From an uncultured Helcococcus sp. (lineage in GTDB: Bacteria > Bacillota > Clostridia > Tissierellales > Peptoniphilaceae), in the NCBI GenBank assembly GCA_937926545.1, contig CALAZW010000018.1, positions 1 to 64,000 of the forward strand: a stretch of 64,000 nucleotides of DNA. The letters run 5' to 3'. Made by a program: the position numbers and the translations under genes. Of the stretch, positions 60,176 to 64,000 are shown in pieces. The notes beneath the pieces are model-generated. The model made no database searches, was not told where the DNA came from, and saw only the letters and a program-made list of their open reading frames with translations. Each line of letters opens with the position of its first letter. The first letter of the stretch is position 1.

Positions 60176-61873
60176 CTATTTGATTAAGTTCTTATCTAAA
60201 GAATCCAAATATTTTTCTAACTCTTTAACAACTGGTCCAATTGTTCCCTCTTCAAATGGATTATTGATACCAACTGTTTTTACAAGTTCCTTAAATGGAT
60301 ATTTTCCACCTAGTTTACATAACTTCAAGTACTCACTCCAAGCTTCTTCATGGTCCTCAAGATCTCTTATGAAGAATTGGAAGGCATTTACTTGAGCTAT
60401 AGTATAGTCTAAATAGTAAAATGGCATTTCATATACGTGCAATTGTCTTTGCCATCTACCACCATTTTCATAGTAGTCAAACCCATCATAGTCCAAGTGA
60501 GGTAGGTATTTCTTTTCGATTTCCCTATACTTCATTCTTCTTTCTTTTGGACTAGCTTCTGGATTTTCATAAACATATTCTTGGAATTCATCTATTGAAG
60601 CTCCGTAAGGTAAAAATTGTAGGGCTGATACCACATGGGCATAGTAGTATTTTTCTGTGTCTTCACCAAAGAATAGTTCCATCCATGGGTGGGTAAAGAA
60701 TTCCATGGACATGGAGTGGGTTTCAGCTACTTCCATAGTTCCATTTTGGTATTCTGAAGGATAGATATCTCTAGACATATATCCTTGGAAGGCATGACCT
60801 GCCTCATGGGTTAAAACGTCCACATCTCCTGAAGTCTTATTAAAGTTAGAGAAGATAAATGGCACCTTGTAGTCAGATATAGTTGTCATATAACCACCTG
60901 GAGCCTTGCCTTCCTTGGTAGTTAAGTCCATTAATTCTTGACTGGTCATAACCTTGAAAAATTCATCTGTTTCTGGAGATAATTCCCCATACATTTTTTT
61001 CGCAGCATCCACAAGAACATCTTCCCCACCTACTGGCATAGGATTTCCACTTAAGAACATTAAAGGTACATCGTAGAACTTAAAGTCTTCAACCCCAATT
61101 CTTTCCTTTTGTTCCTTGTAAAGTTTTTGTGTTAGAGGAACTACTGAGTCTAGGATTTGCTTTCTATATTTTTTAGCATCTTCCTTGGTCCAGTCTGTTC
61201 TTCCCATTTGTCCATAGGCAACAGGTATAAAGTTTTCAAAACCTAGCTTAAGTCCTATATTGTGTCTAACCTTTACCAGGTCATCATAGATCCTATCTAA
61301 TTCAGCTTCATGTTCCATAAACCATTCATGGACCTTGGTGCTGGCTTCTTTTCTTTCATCCCTATCCTTGGACTCCATAAAGTAACCCATTTGGGACATA
61401 TTTCTTTTTTCTCCCTTATAGTCTATAAGGCAGGAAGACATAAGTTTTTGGTATTCCATGGAAAGTTGGTTTTCCTTTATTCTGTCTTCTATAATCTCAG
61501 GATTAAATAGCTTCCTATTTACCTCATCCTTGTCCAGGATATGGTGGCCAAATTTTTCAACGATTTCTGGTCTAAATTTAGTATTTAGTCTAATTTCAGA
61601 TAATCTGGTTGATATTTCTTGAAACTCTGGAAGGAACTTATCAAATTCCTCTTGTTCCTTAGAGTAAAATTCGTCTTGGGTATTTATTGTATATCTGATA
61701 TAGGCAAGAGTATACATGGTTTGGAAGGTGGATGATTTATCTTCAACTTCCTTAAAACAAGCAAAAAACTCCTCACTTGTTTCCGCCTTTTCCATTCTAT
61801 CCAATAATTCATTAAATTCTTTTTTTGTCTTAGCAAAATCTGGTCTTTCATATTTCATTTCATTAAATTTCAT
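60176..61873 (-). CDS. M3 family oligoendopeptidase
   Basis: The 565-residue zinc peptidase is of PepF/M3 type, with the catalytic DVLTHEAGHAFQGYMS (HExxH) near residue 365 and the distal Glu in MEVAETHSMSMEFF. The N-terminal helical half covers residues 1-200. It hydrolyses medium-size peptides in the cytoplasm. No signal peptide is present. It begins 4 bases after the YibE/F gene stop, so both share a transcript. Confidence 0.94.
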   Translation of the reverse strand: MKFNEMKYERPDFAKTKKEFNELLDRMEKAETSEEFFACFKEVEDKSSTFQTMYTLAYIRYTINTQDEFYSKEQEEFDKFLPEFQEISTRLSEIRLNTKFRPEIVEKFGHHILDKDEVNRKLFNPEIIEDRIKENQLSMEYQKLMSSCLIDYKGEKRNMSQMGYFMESKDRDERKEASTKVHEWFMEHEAELDRIYDDLVKVRHNIGLKLGFENFIPVAYGQMGRTDWTKEDAKKYRKQILDSVVPLTQKLYKEQKERIGVEDFKFYDVPLMFLSGNPMPVGGEDVLVDAAKKMYGELSPETDEFFKVMTSQELMDLTTKEGKAPGGYMTTISDYKVPFIFSNFNKTSGDVDVLTHEAGHAFQGYMSRDIYPSEYQNGTMEVAETHSMSMEFFTHPWMELFFGEDTEKYYYAHVVSALQFLPYGASIDEFQEYVYENPEASPKERRMKYREIEKKYLPHLDYDGFDYYENGGRWQRQLHVYEMPFYYLDYTIAQVNAFQFFIRDLEDHEEAWSEYLKLCKLGGKYPFKELVKTVGINNPFEEGTIGPVVKELEKYLDSLDKNLIK

Positions 61874-61877
61874 ATTA

Positions 61878-62990
61878 TCACCTCTTCTTATTAGTATACA
61901 TCCTGGCAGAAATTATGGCAGTAATAGGTATGGAAACCATAAGTCCTATACTTCCTGCTATGGTCCTTATAACTTCTGTCACGATAATGTCCATGTTATA
62001 AAACTTAGGACTATTTTGATTATAAATATAAAATAGGATTAAAAGGGGTAGGGAGGAACCTAAATAGGCCAAGACCAAGGTATTGGTCATAGTTCCCATA
62101 ATGTCCTTACCCACATTCATACCTGACTTATATAATTCTTTTTGACTTAAATCTGGATTGGCCTTACTTATCTCTTCTATGGATGAGGCTATACTCATAC
62201 CCACGTCCATTACAGCTCCCAAGGCTCCCAATAAAACTCCTGAGTAAAGTAATGATCTAGGAGATATGCTAACATTGGGAATAAACTTAATCATCATGGC
62301 CTCCTCAGAAGATAGGCCTGTAATATTGGCCTTGTTTCCAACGAAGTAGGCTATTAAGGCTGCCAGGGCTACACCTATCAAGGTGCCCAAGATGGCGGCC
62401 AAGGACTTTTTCTTAAAGCCTGCCACTATAAGGATAGTTATTACTGTCATTAGAATGGCCGCTAGTAGGGCCAAAATAAAGGGCGAATATCCCTTTAAGA
62501 TTAAGGGCAGTATAACCATGACCAGGCCTATGGATATGGCCAAAGTCACCAGGGCCTTAAGTCCTGAAAACTTTCCTATCATAAGGACTACAAGACCAAA
62601 GAAAATCAACAAATAAACCATCCAGTCACTTCTATAAAAATCATAGATGTGAAAATCTTCCATGTATGATTCTTTGTTGGTATCAAATATTATTACCCTA
62701 TCTCCCAACTTATAATCAACAAAAAAGGATGAGTTTTCTATAAGGTGTTCAATGATTGTCACCACTTCACCCTTTCTATCACCCTTTATTATTTCCACTT
62801 CCATGGTCATATATTCATTTAATTCTTGATTTTTCTTCTCTTCATCCAGTTTAAAATTTTCTATTTTTATTATCTTGGCCTTATAGAAGGTCTCATTTTT
62901 AAGGTCGCCATTATAGGCTTTTACCTCTAAAATCGGACTTACTATTAAAAGTAAGGCCAAGATTAAAACTACTATTTTTCTTTTTTTCAT
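61878..62990 (-). CDS. YibE/F family membrane protein
   Basis: The 370-residue protein has an N-terminal signal/anchor helix, a beta-rich extracellular part (about residues 30-125, YKAKIIKIENFKLDEEKKNQ) and seven to eight membrane helices in the C-terminal YibE/F domain (LVVLMIGKFSGLKALVTLAIS, GVLLGALGAVMDVGMSIASS). Function is unknown; a transport role has been suggested from fold and topology. The M3 peptidase follows after 4 bases. Confidence 0.88.
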   Translation of the reverse strand: MKKRKIVVLILALLLIVSPILEVKAYNGDLKNETFYKAKIIKIENFKLDEEKKNQELNEYMTMEVEIIKGDRKGEVVTIIEHLIENSSFFVDYKLGDRVIIFDTNKESYMEDFHIYDFYRSDWMVYLLIFFGLVVLMIGKFSGLKALVTLAISIGLVMVILPLILKGYSPFILALLAAILMTVITILIVAGFKKKSLAAILGTLIGVALAALIAYFVGNKANITGLSSEEAMMIKFIPNVSISPRSLLYSGVLLGALGAVMDVGMSIASSIEEISKANPDLSQKELYKSGMNVGKDIMGTMTNTLVLAYLGSSLPLLILFYIYNQNSPKFYNMDIIVTEVIRTIAGSIGLMVSIPITAIISARMYTNKKR

Positions 62991-63054
62991 GCATCTTCCT
63001 CACCACTTTTTATTTATATATTAATCTTATAATATTTAAGTGGAAAAAGGAAAT

Positions 63055-64000
63055 TTAAAACAATTGGTTGGTGGAAATAAAGATTACCACTATGGCCAAA
63101 GGAATTACTATCTTTATTAAGAAGTAAAATACTTCCTTCATCTTGCTAGATCCTACTGCCTGGTGGTCCAATTCATCAAATAGGTCTTCCTTCTTATAAA
63201 ACCAACCTAAAAATACAACTTCTATAAGAGCTGCCAAAAGAAGCATAAAGTTTGCAGTTAAATAGTCTAAAAAGTCAAATATGTTTTTCCCTCCCAAGGT
63301 AAAATCTGCCAACTGGCCTTGGGACAAACTGGAAAATACTGCTATAAACATAATCCCCAAAGATGAATATAGGGCTGCCTTTTTCCTATCTATTTTCCAA
63401 CTATCTTCCAAATAAGCTACTACCACTTCCAATAGGGAGATGGTACTTGTTAGGGCCGCAAAAGTTAGAAGAAGGAAAAATAGTACTGAGAAAATATATC
63501 CTCCTGTCATTTGAGAAAACACATTGGGCAGGGAAGTAAAGACTAGCCCTGCTCCTTGTCCGGGTTCCAATCCAAAGGAAAATACCGCTGGAAAAATAGC
63601 TATCCCCGCTAAAAGAGCTACCACCAAATCCATAACTGATATTTTTAAGGCTAACTTGGAAAGACTTTCCTTTTTACCTATATAGGATCCATAGGTTACC
63701 ATAATTCCCATACCCAAACTCAAGGTATAAAAGGCATGGCCCATGGCAACCAGAATAGCCTCCTTGGATAGTTGTCCAAAGTCCGGCTTAAATAAGAACC
63801 TGATTCCTTCCATTGAGTTATTTAAACTTATGGACTTTAACCCTAACACAAAAAGTATAAGTAAAAGGATAGGTAGAAGAATCTTAGATGCCCTTTCTAT
63901 TCCCTTTTGAACTCCCTTGGATACTATAAGCATGGTTATAAAAAGTATTATAAAAGTATAAACCAAGGGAAGAAAGGAGCTTGTTGTAAAGTCTCCAAAT
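63055..64000 (-). CDS. Na+-dependent neurotransmitter-symporter family transporter (N-terminus missing)
   Basis: The 315 codons inside the window are the C-terminal two thirds of an SNF/NSS transporter; the frame stays open to the right edge, so the first helices are missing. Recognisable segments are LVYTFIILFITMLIVSKGVQKGIE, EAILVAMGHAFYTLSLGMGIMVTYGSY and FFLLLTFAALTSTISLLEVVVAY. These carry the helix 6-8 residues that bind Na+ and amino acids in LeuT-type proteins. Substrate unknown. A TTG at 63966 is only an internal codon. Confidence 0.9.
   Translation of the reverse strand, partial: FGDFTTSSFLPLVYTFIILFITMLIVSKGVQKGIERASKILLPILLLILFVLGLKSISLNNSMEGIRFLFKPDFGQLSKEAILVAMGHAFYTLSLGMGIMVTYGSYIGKKESLSKLALKISVMDLVVALLAGIAIFPAVFSFGLEPGQGAGLVFTSLPNVFSQMTGGYIFSVLFFLLLTFAALTSTISLLEVVVAYLEDSWKIDRKKAALYSSLGIMFIAVFSSLSQGQLADFTLGGKNIFDFLDYLTANFMLLLAALIEVVFLGWFYKKEDLFDELDHQAVGSSKMKEVFYFLIKIVIPLAIVVIFISTNQLF

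Noticed and set aside
1..64000. CRISPR arrays, insertion sequences, prophage or integrase attachment signs
   Set aside because: I found no regularly spaced repeats, transposase or integrase genes, and no tRNA-flanked insertion.

Overview
The window is AT-rich DNA from a low-G+C, Gram-positive anaerobe (Bacillota). The evidence is pyruvate:ferredoxin oxidoreductase, HPr kinase, GatCAB amidotransferase, GlpP antitermination, a T-box, strong AGGAGG ribosome sites, and surface proteins with sortase-type tails. A peptoniphilus/tissierella-like relative is my guess, not something the sequence proves. Most genes lie on the minus strand. I saw no phage, insertion sequence or CRISPR array; it reads as ordinary chromosome.

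Layout: 1-1380 is the start of the S10 ribosomal operon (rpsJ-rplC-rplD, minus; rplD is cut by the window edge) with a long leader. 1576-3183 is a Na/phosphate symporter. 3217-9856 is a glycerol module: trx-glpP, glpFK, and a three-gene anaerobic glycerol-3-phosphate dehydrogenase-like unit ending in a DUF1667 protein. Both glp transcription units begin with a near-consensus promoter followed by a terminator hairpin sharing the same sequence, as expected for GlpP targets. 9982-10258 holds tRNA-His, -Leu and -Arg. 10361-21897 is a compact twelve-gene housekeeping operon (tsaE-tsaB-rimI-tsaD-pcrA-ECF S component-ligA-gatC-gatA-gatB-rdgB-phosphodiesterase).

21998-24889 encodes a 963-residue SpaA/Cna-B repeat surface protein with a TPKTG tail. 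A second UvrD-like helicase (25356), a tryptophan T-box with an ECF tryptophan transporter and an APC permease follow on the plus strand. 29712-32015 is a two-subunit class III polyhydroxyalkanoate synthase (phaE-phaC) behind a regulatory-looking 440-bp region. 32456-44061 mixes Nudix, YdcF-like, RidA, uridine kinase, split chromate transporter plus glutamate dehydrogenase, pyroglutamyl peptidase, pseudouridine synthase, FMN-riboswitch-controlled riboflavin transporter, leucyl aminopeptidase and MurJ. 44165-52358 has PFOR and the pepP-uvrC-hprK operon. 52532-64000 has ychF, two unrecognised envelope proteins, a MarR-MATE-Nudix unit, a CPBP protease, a 48-residue protein with an NPATG sorting-like tail, an M3 peptidase, a YibE/F protein and a truncated Na+-dependent transporter.

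The most interesting unexplained items are the paired GlpP leaders, the regulatory region upstream of phaEC, the tiny sortase-like protein at 59971-60117, the paired MarR boxes at 58879-58933, the attenuator-like hairpin in the S10 leader, and the envelope proteins at 53667-56543. I did not find a clear new defence or mobile system.
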